From: Phoronis australis
Lineage: Eukaryota > Phoronida > Phoronidae
Reading direction: 5' to 3'
Length of the DNA: 64,000 nucleotides
Assembly: GCA_002633005.1 (NCBI GenBank)
Contig: NMRA01000002.1
Coordinates: forward strand, 2,800,687-2,864,686
The notes below the pieces were generated by a model, which ran no database searches, was not told where the DNA came from, and saw only the letters and a list, made by a program, of their open reading frames with translations. Shown here in pieces: positions 38,024 to 50,037 of this stretch (position 1 is its first letter; the number at the start of each line of letters is the position of its first letter). Both the position numbers and the translations under genes were made by a program.

Positions 38024-38084
38024 GTGTGTTTGTGTGTGTGCGTGTGTGCGTGCGTGCGTGCGTGCATGCGTGTGTGTGTGTGTT
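38024..38084. repeat. GT/GC-type microsatellite
   Basis: About 60 bases of mixed GTGTGT, GTGC and CGTG units, a simple sequence tract. Confidence 0.95.
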
Positions 38085-38759
38085 AATGGGTTTGCAATAA
38101 ATTTTGTTGTATCCTTTATATCATATCTTAATAACTTTATTCTAAACCGGCCAATCAGCTCCCATAACTCAAGTTAAAATGGACACTCAGTCACTCAAGC
38201 TTACTCACTTGACTGCGGTGACCAAATGCTGATTACTGTGTCCTAACAAGGGTATCTAAAACCTGAGTTAATGCAGGGTACCCATTTGGACACCTCATAG
38301 ATGAAGACCTGCTTGTATGTATCTAATATGGCAGGATATTTCCCAGAGTGTTAAAAGAAATATTTTGCAAGGTCCACCTGCCATAAAATATGCCATTGAC
38401 ATGCCGCAGAGTAGTCAAAAGATACAAAAATGTCCAACACATCAAAGTATACCTAAATGCCGAACAAATTGCATTTCGTCCTTGTCAACTTATGGCTTGT
38501 CTAATGGACACCAGAATCAGAAACTGATCAGGCGACAGGTGCATTAATTTAAGCTCTCACAGTGCTAGAGAGTAATGTATGTTAATGTTTCCTTGTCACA
38601 CCAACTCATAACAATTAGGAAGTTAAACAAAAACTGTCGCCAAATTTTAATTAAAATTAGGCGACAAATCTTTGGGAGAATTTAACTTCAATCAGTTAGT
38701 GCTTTAAAATACAGTAATGCTATCTCACCCACAGAATATACTGCACTAGGGAAGTAACG

Positions 38760-39390
38760 GTAGGCTAGTAGCAAGATCTGTCATGTTTCAAGGAATACAA
38801 ATGCCAAATTTAGCAAACCTCCTATAACGGTTTAGGAGATAGGGCCACTAGAGAGCAACACAGCAGTTGAAGTCATCAGGAAAATAACATCAGCCAAGTT
38901 TTCACAGTAATGAACATCTCTGCCAATTTTTATTGATTTAATGAGCGGTTTGGTGAATAGACAAGACAGGCAACAAAAAACAGACTCAGAAATAGTAAAA
39001 AATGGCCACAAAGTGGTGCAGAATATTGAATTGAAATTTCTTTATTACAGACCCTCATAATGCATCCATCCTACTCATGGGCAGCATGGGCAATACAGAG
39101 TAATGCTCATAACAAAAAGAATGATTTGATATAAGTTAACCAGTAATGTTGAAACATGTTACAAATGTTTCAGATAAAGACAACTCTTTCTTACAAGCAT
39201 ATGCACAGTTGGGTTAATTTTACAATGCCTTAATTTAAGAATTTCTAGCATTGTTGTTATTTTCCCAACAATATCTTTCGGTGACATGGGAATTGCATTT
39301 ACAGACCTTGTTCTACACCTGAAGACGGCAACCATGTTATACACATATGGGCACATAAAAATGGCGCATATGCAAATATTTCGCATGGGC
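38760..39390 (+). repeat. Isolated diverged copy of the CTCF-motif repeat family
   Basis: Has GGTTTAGGAGATAGGGCCAC, GAGCGGTTTGGTGAATAGAC, AATGGCCACAAAGTGG and a terminal CATATGGGCACATAAAAATG, all words of arrays A and B. The core motifs here are degraded (CCACTAGAGAGC, CCACAAAGTGGTGC). Confidence 0.6.
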
Positions 39391-42300
39391 TTATTTGTTC
39401 CATGTACTTATGCAAAATTGGTTGAATACACGCCATTGGCCGTTATTAACAATCTTTAATCCATTCCGTTCCTATCCTGGGAACGAAGTTAACAGAACAT
39501 TGGTAAAGCAACTGACCAAGAGACGTGATTAAAAGGCACACGACATTTCGAAACATACTGCCTTGTTTCATTCTCAAGTGGAAATAAAATGAACCAGTAA
39601 TACCACTACAGAGCAAAAGCTGGAAACACATATATAGAGGGACATGGCAGGAGTGAAATACTGCAAAGAATGACAACTGNCAGTGTAGTATGTGGCACTA
39701 CCTTGTTTACTGCTCATTAAAAACAGGCTTCTCGAATGAATCCAAAGGGACTCCCAACACTTTCAATCGCAGCACGTCGTGCTCTATGTACCCAAATGTC
39801 GTGTTTTCCACAATTTCTAGATGGGTGATTATTTCATGACATTTCAGAAAAAGTTCTTGTATGATGCCATTTTGATGCATAGATAATCGACAGGAAAGAC
39901 AGCAAACCCGCTTGACCAATGTAACATTGCTTGACAAGTGTCCTGTATTCAACCAATTTTGCACACCAGAAAACTTGCTCCCAACTATGTACTTAATGTA
40001 CTACTAGACATTTCAATTACATTCTCATGAGTACTAATTCATATCTGATCAGCTAAAAACCCTTTGCGTTACCACAGCAACTACTGCAGGTATCTCAACA
40101 CTAGTTAGGAAACACTTGATTGTGGTCAATTTCATCAGCATAAATTAAGTACAGTAAACACTTTCAAGTGCCATTACTTATACAGGGCCCTTGTTCCTCC
40201 CAAGGGAAAGATGTCTGTGTCTTCTGAAAGGGTAATATATCAGGGTGAGGGGAAAATTCTACCACCTGATCACTATCAATAGCACCCCCACCCTGTCGCA
40301 AGCATTATAGGCTCTGCCTCAAGAAACCATTAACTAACCTCTTGTGCTCTTTCATGTTGTTGTCACCAGCTTGTGTGAGGGGAATGTTTGGGCATCGTAA
40401 GAGGAATTTCACATGATTTTCAATATTTTTTCAGAGGAGAATGGGGACGAAAATAGGCCCCAAAATCGAGGGATAGATGGGTCGATCATGCTATATTCAA
40501 TGAGTACCAGATGTTAAAGCATTGATTTTAATACAAATTTAAAATTTGGTGTCCATCTCAAGCAAATACTGACAGGAAGCAAGAACTCTCAAAACATAAA
40601 TTTTCCTTGAGAAATGACACAAAACAAAATTCGTTGCACCATACTGTGCCCTTTTACAGTAATTTTCTTTCAACATGTCCAGCTACNCTCCATTCATTTA
40701 CACCTGAAGCACACTCACTAGTCATTGAAAACATAAAAATATAAAAATCTTTGAAACAGTGAAGGCAATATTTGGTACAAGAATGCAATCTTAAAACATT
40801 CCAGTACATTTAAATTTGTTTACAGCATTCATTTAATTAGCGACACGCATGTAACACAGAATATTTGGACATGAAAAACATCCTCAACCTCTTGAGTATT
40901 AATAACCCAACTCAAAATTCTAAGTGATTACAACTTACGTGAGCACAAGTCAAAGGTAATACTTTCAACACTTCCACGCAGTCAATGTGGCAACTTAACA
41001 TGTTTACAGCTTAAAACGAAGTTCACAACTTGTTAACAGTTTAAAGGCAACATAAATCAATATTATATTATATGAAGCAACCAATTAACAACCCATCTGC
41101 TGTGAAATCCTTATTGTTAAGTGCTTAATTAGGGCATGTATCCAAATGAAGAAGACCCTCTGTTGAATGTTCAATAGGGAACAGGTGACAGGCTTCAGGT
41201 GTGTTTTGCTAAAAGGTTATAAATGCAAGACTCTAGAAAAATTAAGTATATACAAACCCGGGTACCTTCGAACATCATATTTCAAAGATAACTGATCTGA
41301 TTCATATGAAATTGTCAGAGATTGTGCTTTATGCAATGTACTTCAAACTCTGGTTAGGAGTTGTTTTAAAATGTACCACATTAGCCTGAAGGACTATCAA
41401 AAATATAAAAATTTTATGATTATCGTGAAAAACTCAAAGCTGTAGGAGACGAAAACGAAAAATAAAAAAAAAATGTAACAGCGATTTTCAGACTTCATCT
41501 TGACCATTTATGTCAAACAAACACGATCAATATTATTGATATGTGAATTCTTCACTTACTTACCACACAATGTGACAAATTTCTCCACGAAATTAAAGAC
41601 CATTTTTAGTAAATTATCAGTGATGCTTTGTATCAGTAATGCAGATATCACACAACATTTGATAGTTTCGTTATTTGCATCACATACCTTTTAAAGAAAA
41701 AACAAACATTTTGGCAAATTTTATTCTTGTGTGAAAAGTAGACCTACCATACTGTTGTTTTGCACATGGATGTACTGTTCTTTTTGCTAAATTTTATTTA
41801 AAAAGAAATGAACATGTGACCCCATTAATGACAGATTGGTACTAAATCAAAATAGAATTCTATAAATACTCTGCTTTCACAAAACATCTAGAATTTTACT
41901 AAGTTAAAATCAATACATTTGCAGGTATTTTGCTAATCTACACAGACTGATGTCAATACGCCCTCATAGATATATGTAACCTTAAGTGCAACCTAAACAC
42001 AGCGAATTAACCACAGAACATACCCGATGAAATTCAATCGTTCCCTAAACTATTCATTGACTGGGTGTAGTCATACAACAGTTAAATTACTGAATACACT
42101 TAGAGATGAAAGCAAATAATAATATGTAATATGAATTAATTACTCAGGGGAATTTTCCATAGTAGCTATCCATAGGGTGTATTTGGAAAGAGTCTTACTG
42201 TTTGCTTACTAGAATGTTGACCAAATATAAGCCTGGGTATAGTTTTGGACATTGTCGGGCCAAAAAACAAAATGTGTCAGCAAGAATGAAGGCAAATATC

Positions 42301-43226
42301 CAAAAGTTAAATAGCTTGGTTTAAATGGCACAGCTAGCACAGTTAGTAAAACTTACTTGGTAGGTTTCACATAAAAAACCCGCTGATATTTATAAACTCT
42401 ATCCTGCTTCTTTAACGCCTTGTTTTTGTTTGACATATGATAACATTTCATTTTGGAAAGCCCAACAAATAGCAGAAAATTTCAATTGTGATTCTGTAAG
42501 TAGGCCCATGGGCATATACAAGGGGGACCTGTTTGCAACAATTCAAACATTGCAAATCTTTTGAGTATACAACACCAAATGCTGATTGACATTAATTAGA
42601 AACAGTAGGATGTTTAAATCATGTTTTGAAACTGGTACTCACAAAACTTTTAATGGCATCAATAAAAACCAAGTGAAAACACATACAGGTATTGCTCTCA
42701 ATCAATATTTCATGATTTTGGCACTGATAATTACACCAACATGTGGTTTCAATATAGCTGACACTTAACTCATGAACCTGCAGTTAACAAAATCTGAAAC
42801 CTCCTCTTGAAATTCCAATAACCTCTAAGCCATATTAGTAATTCCAAATACATAATATCAAAGCCAAGAGTACACAAGAGCCTCCTCAGCAGACCTCTGA
42901 GACTGAGACTTACCAAGCCTGTTTACACAGTGGGGTCTTATTCAAGCTATTGAAAGGTGTGTAAACATATTAATCTTGTGATTATTAGAACAGTCAACAC
43001 AGATCTAAATAAATGAGAACTGTGTAGATACACTGCAACAGTGAGTAAACACTTGGTGCACCCAAAAACTGTACACTCTGATAAAAACACAGCATTCAAT
43101 TCAATAATTTCAGGTTTTACAAAAACGCCCCATGAGTAAATGTTCAAATAAAATGTTGACTCCATCCTAATGCAAGTGCGACCCCAAAATTGTTTGATCA
43201 CTCAGCAGTACAAGTAAAAAGCTACA

Positions 43227-43440
43227 TGATGAATTTCCAATAATTAACGTTAAAGACAGAAAATTCAACCACAGATCGAATATGTATGCAGCTAATCCTG
43301 CCACCAGGTCTGGGATGCGTAAAACTGCACAACTTATCCGTCTGATAAGTTTAATTGTTGCAAGAGGTGAAATGAGTAGCTCAATTGATAAGAGCAAGGT
43401 GATGCATATTAATACGATGTCATCCATCCAGCACGTAACT
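43227..43440 (-). other. Hydrophobic minus-strand frame (also at about 46658-46870)
   Basis: Codes for DDIVLICITLLLSIELLISP and later LVAGLAAYIFDLWLNFLSL, which look like two membrane segments. Both copies are open with few changes. No family recognised; could be chance in AT-rich DNA. Confidence 0.25.
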
Positions 43441-44159
43441 TTTACGCACAAGAGCCCTGGTTCTAATAGAATAATTCCGTAAAAATACACTTAGCTGAAG
43501 TCAAACTGAATTGACTATTGAACAGTTGTGTCGAGTAATAGAAAAGCCACTAGCAAGTATTAGGTAAGAAAGAATAGTGAAATTCTCATACTGACACTCA
43601 CGAGACTAATGAAAGTGTGAAAGCAACTTCTGCTTGATCTTGACTCACATTGAAGTGGACAGAAATTCAATTACCACATAGTTGTTCATCAAATTAAAAA
43701 CAGAAGAATAAATCCAACAGTTTGTCCCTCCCATTCTTTCATTAGGTTGAGTTCACTGATTTAATTTAACTTTCTGATATCGGCTGGGATCAAAATTCTC
43801 CTGATTTTATCAGTCACAACCTCTGATTCATCGCAGTGAGACATGCATGAAAACACGTTGTCCTTCAGAAATTTACCTTTTCCCATAAGCTATCAGTACG
43901 TCAGTGACAACTTTGCGACATAATGAAAGGCTATCATTATTAGTGGGTAGGGTGTTAAAATGCTTTTAATACCATTAAGTTCAAACCACCCGTGACTTCT
44001 GGTATGACAGTCCAGTATAGCTTCTCCGAACCACATGCCAAGCAGCAACTGCCTCAAGTTTAAACCATTTGAACGCTTAACGCTCATGTGGGGAGCCCCG
44101 TTGTTGCCGGATTTCTACACTATACTACTAAAGATTATCTCGATCTTTTCAGCACATAC

Positions 44160-44253
44160 CTGTCGCGTAAAGGAGTGTAATTGCACTTCTTTTCAAGCTG
44201 TCTTATGATCTCCTGCAGCAGCCCGGGTGAGAATTTGATGCGTTTGACATGCT
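44160..44253 (-). other. Exon-like frame, copy 1 of an unrecognised gene
   Basis: Bounded by acceptor CGTTTTTAG and donor GACAG|GTATGTGC. Codes for HVKRIKFSPGLLQEIIRQLE then KKCNYTPLRD. Differs from copy 2 by an 18-base in-frame deletion and substitutions. Family not recognised. Confidence 0.35.
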
Positions 44254-44514
44254 CTAAAAACGTGGAGGAATTTCTCAATTTTGCTACCATTCTTGGTGTG
44301 AATGTCAATTGCCAGAGCCTATGACTCGCTACTGACCAATATTATATTTGAATAATGTACAATAAAATATGCACACAGATGCGAGATTGAAAACTTCGTA
44401 ACACTTCTGGAGATCATGGGTAACAGTTGGAAAGCAAGTCATTTCATCATTCGATATGTTAGAGAGGTATGAGCTAAAAAGATGTAAAGCCACTACTAGT
44501 GTTGTGCCAAGAGA

Positions 44515-44645
44515 CTTCCAGGTGTGATGTACAGCCACATAAACCCTCTCTAAATCATTTGCCAAGCAGCAACTGAATCTTGGCTGAACGATTTAGACGC
44601 TCGGCTCTGCATCCGCGCAACCCAGGTTCAAGACCCTAAGTTACT
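44515..44645 (+). mobile_element. SINE-like tRNA-derived unit (dup. copy 1, first)
   Basis: ACTTCCAGGTGTGATGTACA leader, then GATTTAGACGCTCGGCTCTG and B-box-like GGTTCAAGACC. Resembles a degraded tRNA promoter. A related unit lies 315 bases downstream. Confidence 0.5.
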
Positions 44646-44828
44646 GAAATTTTTTTCACTAGCACCCAACAACTGAAGAACTTGCGTACATATGGGATAT
44701 CAGCATTCCTCTCGGGGCAGTCCAGTCACAGTCAAGTGACTGCAGTGCAAACCCAGACCAGAGACGTGGCCAACCTGAGGGTGCAGGCGGCACGCTTGAT
44801 CTATAGAAGGGAGAGGAGTGTTGTGACA

Positions 44829-44972
44829 CATGACTTCCAGGTGTGAAGTACAGTCAGATAAAGCCTCTCTAAGGCGCTTGCAAAGTGGCAATTGCCTCTT
44901 GGCTGACCAGTTTAGACGCTCAGCTCTCACACATGCAACCTGGGTTCAAGTCCCGGAGTCAACGGAATTTTC
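44829..44972 (+). mobile_element. SINE-like tRNA-derived unit (dup. copy 1, second)
   Basis: ACTTCCAGGTGTGAAGTACA leader, CAGTTTAGACGCTCAGCTCT and B-box GGTTCAAGTCCC, close to the Pol III consensus GGTTCGANTCC. Confidence 0.55.
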
Positions 44973-45021
44973 TTATCTAGTACACATGCCGCCTTTGCAG
45001 GTAGACAAAAGCACTGGTCAT

Positions 45022-45135
45022 ATATAGCGGTCCCTAATTATGAGAATCTGTTTCATCCACTGAATAACAGGTGCGTTATTCAGTGATTGCTTTATTCTCA
45101 GTATCACTAGTATCAGGGTCCCAGGGACTGCTATA
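45022..45135. repeat. Foldback palindrome in copy 1 (also at about 49446-49554)
   Basis: Inner arms CACTGAATAAC / GTTATTCAGTG; outer arms TATAGC-GTCCCT and AGGGACTGCTATA. Copy 2 has the same structure with a small deletion, followed by a run of CAGTGGCAGTGCC hairpin words not present in copy 1. Confidence 0.75.
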
Positions 45136-45505
45136 TCCAACCAGTGCCAGTGGCAGTGCCGTAGACTACTGTATTTGTCCCATTCCAGTTAATCTTTGCC
45201 ACTTTAAAAAAGGCTGACCCACAATTGTATCTAAAGCGAAACTGTGGCAGGCCCGATACTTCCTCCGCCTTGCCGTCGACGTGCTGAGCAATGAATCCGT
45301 GTGTGTGATTTTGTTGTTATCGTGGACGGCGTGGGGAGTTCGCCGGGCGTTTTTGTTTTGATTTTTGGACACCCTCACGACTCACTGGCTCTTATATCAC
45401 AGCTGCATTTAGCTAAAAATGGATAAAAAAGAAATGTCCAAAATCGGTAACTCTTTGACCAACAAGTTTGCACAATTCTAACATCTTAGCACACTGACTA
45501 CATAC

Positions 45506-45604
45506 CCTGAATGACGACTGCGTTGCCCTGAGCTCCACGCGAACCTTCCCCTTCGCTGCTACCAACACTTGCTTCCGTTTTCCGCAGTCGATGTGTTTTA
45601 GCAT
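45506..45604 (-). other. Possible start exon, copy 1
   Basis: ATG followed by 33 open codons, MLKHIDCGKRKQVLVAAKGK and on, ending at AGG|GTATGT, a good donor. Copy 2 has the same frame with one extra codon. No family recognised. Upstream, about 45640-45900, is another conserved minus-strand frame containing LPPSYLSLSCRTSVPKLFLK. Confidence 0.35.
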
Positions 45605-46094
45605 CGTGATTGGTTAAAAATCGGTCACTAGGTTGCGCGATAATACGGAAGTTGGACTAAAGCCATCAGTTCATCTTGTGGTTTACGGTCAAAGTTCGAA
45701 TGGATGGGGTGATTTTCTTCCATCTCGTAACGTTTTAGGTTACGTTTCATTGCAAAAGCATCTTTATGAATTGACTCTGTTTTGAGGAAGAGTTTAGGTA
45801 CGCTTGTTCTACAGGAAAGACTGAGGTAGCTAGGTGGTAATAATAGCTGGTAAATTGAAACTTTCATATTTCTATCACAAAACACTGAGAAAACAGGAAC
45901 TGTGTCTCTGTTCAAGCAGTGGGCAATTGGCATGAGTTGATATTGGTAAAATACTGGGCGGTGGCACATCTAAATCCATGTTGTATGCTGGAGGATTTTC
46001 TGTAAGTTATGCTTAAAAGGATACTAAACCCTGTTTTGATGATTGCAATCAATCCTCGTTCACAGTCACCTGCTGTTGGCATCAAAACCCAGAT

Positions 46095-46650
46095 AGCATC
46101 ACTACGTTGGGCCGACGTCGCCATTCGTTGGCTCGAGGTCGATTGGTCGCGGTCGGTTTTTTGACGTTGGTCCGACGTTGGTCGGCGGTCTACGTGATAC
46201 TGCTTTTAAAAGCCTGTTTTGCACTTCCAAGTAAATTCGACGCTTGCGATATTATTTTTTTAAAGTTACAGTGTATAAGTCAACCTATTTGTCCTACTTT
46301 GAATATTGTTCAGTCTTGACGTCGGACCAACGTTGGCTCAGCGTCGGGCACGTTTGACGTTGGGCCGACGCGGGTGCGACGCGGTGCGAAAAATCATATG
46401 TGGTGCTGAGTCCGACGTCGGTCCAACGTCGTGTCGTTGTCAAAAGTGTAGGTCCATTTAACTATAGCGTCAAATTGAAAAAGGAAAATTAAAAATCCGT
46501 CTGTTATTCAGAAAAATATTTACTGCCGTGCATAAGTCAACCTATTTGTCTTTCTTTGAGTATTGTTCAGTCTTGACGTCGAACCAACGCTGGCTCAGCG
46601 TCGGGCACGTTTGACGTTGTGCCGACGAGGGTGCGACGCCGGGTGCGAGA
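46095..46650. repeat. CG-rich array of GACGTTGG / CGACGTCGG words
   Basis: The spacer between the two large copies. Words such as TTGGGCCGACGTCG, GACGTTGGTCCGACGTTGG and CCAACGTTGGCTCAGCGTCG recur with their reverse complements. A tandem unit of about 255 bases is seen (about 46277-46390 and 46531-46648, sharing TAAGTCAACCTATTTGTC and ATTGTTCAGTCTTGACGTCG). Probably transposon terminal repeats; family not assigned. Confidence 0.75.
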
Positions 46651-46652
46651 AA

Positions 46653-46653
46653 N
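46653..46653. other. Single N at the duplication junction
   Basis: The base directly between the CG-rich array and the first base of copy 2. Other lone Ns are at 39679, 40687, 57588 and 61107. Confidence 0.95.
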
Positions 46654-47612
46654 TACATGATGAATTTCCAATAATTAACGTTAAAGACAGAAAATTCAAC
46701 CACAGATCGAATATGTATGCAGCTAATCCTGCCACCAGGTCTGGGATGCGTAAAACTGCACAACTTATCCGTCTCATAAGTTTAATTGTTGCAAGAGGTG
46801 AAATGAGTAGCTCAATTGATAAGAGCAAGGTGATGCATATCAATACGATGTCATCGATTCCATCCAGCACGTAACTTTTACGCAAAAGAGCCCTGGTTTT
46901 AATAGAATAATTGCGTAAAAATACACTTAGCTGAAGTCAAACTGAATTGACTATTGAACAGTTGTGTCGAGTAATAGAAAAGCCACTAGCAAGTATTAGG
47001 TAAGTAAGAATAGTGAAATTCTCATACTGACACTCACAAGACTAATGAAAGTGTGAAAGCAACTTCTGCTTGATCTTGACTCACATTGAAGTGGACAGAA
47101 ATTCAATTACCACATAGTGGTTCATCAAATTAAAAACAGAAGAATAATTCCCACAGTTTGTGTCTCCCATTCGTTCATTACTAGGTTGAGTTCACTGATT
47201 TAATTTAACTTTCTGATATCGGCTGGGATCAAAATTGTCCTGATTTTATCAGTCGCAACCTCTGATTCATCGCAGTGAGATATGCATGAAACATGCTGTC
47301 CTTCATCCATGGATATTTCAAGAAATTTACCTTTTCCCATAAGTTATTACTACATCAGTGACAACTTTGCGACATAATGAAAGGCTATCATTATGATTGG
47401 GTAGGGTGTTAAAATGCTTTTAATACCATTAAGTTCAAACCACCTGTGACTTCTGGTATGGCAGTCCAGTATAGCTTCCCGAACCACGTGCCAAGCAGCA
47501 ATTGCCTCAAGGTTAAACCATTTGAACGCTTAACGCTCATGTGGGGAGCCCCGCTGTTACCAGATTTCTACACTACACCACTAGAGATTATCTCGGTCTT
47601 TTTAGCACATAC

Positions 47613-47724
47613 CTGTCATGTAAAGGAGTGTAACTGCACTTCTTTTCAAGCTGTCCTATGATCTCCCGCAGCAGCCGCAAGTGACACGACTGCCCGGGTG
47701 AGAATTTGACGCATTTGACATGCT
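47613..47724 (-). other. Exon-like frame, copy 2 of an unrecognised gene
   Basis: Same borders as 44160-44253. Codes for HVKCVKFSPGQSCHLRLLRE then IIGQLEKKCSYTPLHD (112 nt, phase 1 in, phase 2 out). Confidence 0.35.
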
Positions 47725-47992
47725 CTAAAAACGTGGAGAAATTTCTCAATTTTGCTACTATTCTTGGTGTGAATGTCAATTGCCAGAGCCTATGACTCGC
47801 TGCTGCCCGATACTATATTTGAATAATGTACAATAAAATATGCACACAGATGCGAGATTGAAAACTTCATAACACTTCCGGAGATCATGGGTAACAGTTG
47901 GAAAGCAAGTCATTTCATCCCCATTATTAGATATGTTGGAGAGGTATGAGCTAAAAAGATGTACAGCCACTACTAGTGTTGAGCCACAAGAC

Positions 47993-48125
47993 TTCCAGGT
48001 GTGATGTACAGCCACATAAACCCTCTCTAAATCATTTGCCAAGCAGCAACTGAATCTTGGATGAACGATTTAGACGCTCAGCTCTGCACCCGCGCAACCT
48101 GGGTTCAAGACCCTAAGTTACCGAA
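47993..48125 (+). mobile_element. SINE-like tRNA-derived unit (dup. copy 2, first)
   Basis: Counterpart of 44515-44645, with GGTTCAAGACC; nearly identical. Confidence 0.5.
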
Positions 48126-48270
48126 ATTTTCTTCACTAGCACCCAACAACTGAAGAACTTGCGTACAGATGGGATATCAGCATTCCTCTCGGGGCAGTCC
48201 GGTCACGGTCAAGTAACTGCAGTGGAAACCCAGACCAGAGACGTGGCCAATCTGAGGGTGCAGGCGGCAC

Positions 48271-49205
48271 GCTAGGCAATGACCATCGCCTTTGTTGGCC
48301 CGAACCAGAGGCGATGCAGCTCCTATAGGCGCTCCATACGCCGGAAGCTTTTCGGCGAATTATGCCTCACACTAGCTAAAGCATGAAAGTCACGTTGTTA
48401 TAAATACCTTTTGCATATAGAAGGAAACCTTAGGAGGTTGGCGGTGTGTTTAATTCCTTCCAACTCGTACAAATACTTCCATTATCGAACTTTTTGTTCG
48501 AGCAGTCACTCGTTCAATTCCCAAAATCGTGAACTCACCATTTTTATACTGCGCACGCTCCAATTTTTACCGCGCTCGCTAGGTGATGTGAATTCATGAC
48601 CTCAATCTTTAAATAGGCCAAAGGTGAGTCATTGCGGTCTTGTCAGTCAAATGTTCATTTCCAAAATGCCACCACTTATACTTGTCTTTAATTGGCGTTA
48701 CTTGAAACTGATTGTATTTCAATGAATTATTGTTTGTATTTGATAAAATAAATGCTGTTGATATGACATTTAATAGTCTTTGTGCACATATTTGACATTT
48801 TAATGTTTAACGACGGCAAATGCATGGCTGGTTCCTGGCAGCACGTACGCAAAGGGCGGGAACTTCAGCTTTCAAAGTTCGCCGGAAGCACTGCACCTTC
48901 GGCCTGGTTAAAAGAATCTCTTGGCGTGCGCTGAGTGAAAATGTTGAGTTCACGATTTTGGGAACTGAAATAGGGACTGCCCAAAGAAAAAGTTTCATAA
49001 CGGGAGTATATGTTCGAGTTGGAAGGAATTAAACACATCGACAACCTCCTAAGGTGTTCCTCTATGCGCAAAAGGTATTTATAACAACATGACTTTGATG
49101 GTTTAGTCGGTGCGAGGCATAATTCGCCGAAAAGCCTCCGGCGTATGGAGCGCCTATAGGAGCTGCATCGCCTCTGGTTCAGGCCAACAGAGGTGATTGC
49201 CTAGC
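48271..49205. mobile_element. Foldback DNA transposon with long inverted arms
   Basis: Ends GCTAGGCAAT and ATTGCCTAGC. Inverted arms of roughly 290 bases (48271 to about 48560, and about 48915 to 49205) share CCAGAGGCGATGCAGCTCCT, TTTCGGCGAATTATGCCTC and TTTAATTCCTTCCAACTCG. It is flanked by GGCAC at 48266 and 49206 (the shared flank can be read as up to 10 bases). The matching site in copy 1 (44785 region, GGCGGCACGCTTGATC) is empty. No transposase frame: non-autonomous. Confidence 0.92.
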
Positions 49206-49247
49206 GGCACGCTTGATCTAAAGAAGGGAGAGGAGTGTTGTGACACG

Positions 49248-49385
49248 TGACTTCCAGGTGTGAAGTACAGTTAGATAAAGCCTCTCTAAGTCGCTTGCAA
49301 AGTGGCAATTGCCTCTTGGCTGACCAGTTTAGACGCTCAGCACACATGCAACCTGGGTTCAAGTCCCGGAGTCAACGAAATTTTC
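49248..49385 (+). mobile_element. SINE-like tRNA-derived unit (dup. copy 2, second)
   Basis: Counterpart of 44829-44972, with GGTTCAAGTCCC. Separated from its partner by the inserted foldback element. Confidence 0.55.
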
Positions 49386-49935
49386 TTATCTAGTAGTTCT
49401 AGTACACATGCCGCCTTTGCAGGTAGACAATAGCACTGGTCAGATATATAGCGGTCCCTAATTATGAGAATCTGTTTCATCCACTGAATAACAGGCGCGT
49501 TATTCAGTGATTGCTTTATTCTCAATATCAGGGTCCCAGGGACTGCTATTATATCCAACCAGTGCCACTGGTTGCACTGCCACTGGCAGTGGCAGTGCCG
49601 TAGACTACTGTATTTGTCCCATTCCAGTAATCTTTGCAGGTGTTTAAAAAAGGCTGACCTACAATTGTATCTGATGCGAAACTGTGGCAGGCCCGATACT
49701 GCCTTCGCATTGACGTCGACGTGCTGAGCAATGAATCCGTGTGTGTGATTTTGTTGTTATCGTGGGAAGTTCGCCGGGCGTTTTTGTTTTGATTTTTGGA
49801 CACCCTCACGACTCACTGGCTCTTATATCACAGCTGTATTTAGCTAAAAATGGATAAAAAGAAATGTTCAAAATCGGTAATTCTTTGACTAACAGGTTTG
49901 CACAATTCTAACACCTTAGCACACTGCCTACATAC

Positions 49936-50037
49936 CCTGAATGACGACTGCGTTGCCCTGAGCTCCACGCGAACCTTTCCCTTCACCGCTGCTACCAACA
50001 CTTGCTTCCGTTTTCCGCAGTCGATGTGTTTTAGCAT
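49936..50037 (-). other. Possible start exon, copy 2
   Basis: Counterpart of 45506-45604, with one inserted Val codon and one synonymous change, same donor. The upstream frame at about 50060-50320 is also kept. Confidence 0.35.

Larger units (their letters stand above)
37498..43222. other. Intergenic AT-rich stretch, no gene recognised
   Basis: Upstream of the RhoGAP gene. Holds the microsatellite at 38024 and the repeat copy at 38760-39390. Near 39446-39964 two minus-strand frames are followed by GTTTCGAAATGTCGTG, a word of the kind seen near the ends of some retroelements. Isolated N at 39679 and 40687. Confidence 0.4.
43223..46090. repeat. Large duplication, copy 1
   Basis: Matches 46654-50512 from TACATGATGAATTTCC to CACAGTCACCTGCT at roughly 97% by eye, with small indels. 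It lacks the 935-bp insertion of copy 2. It contains two SINE-like heads, a foldback at 45022 and several exon-like frames. Confidence 0.9.

Noticed and set aside
39446-39964. Penelope-like retroelement end
   Set aside because: Only a GTTTCGAAATGTCGTG-type word and two short frames suggest it; no reverse transcriptase or GIY-YIG motif was seen.
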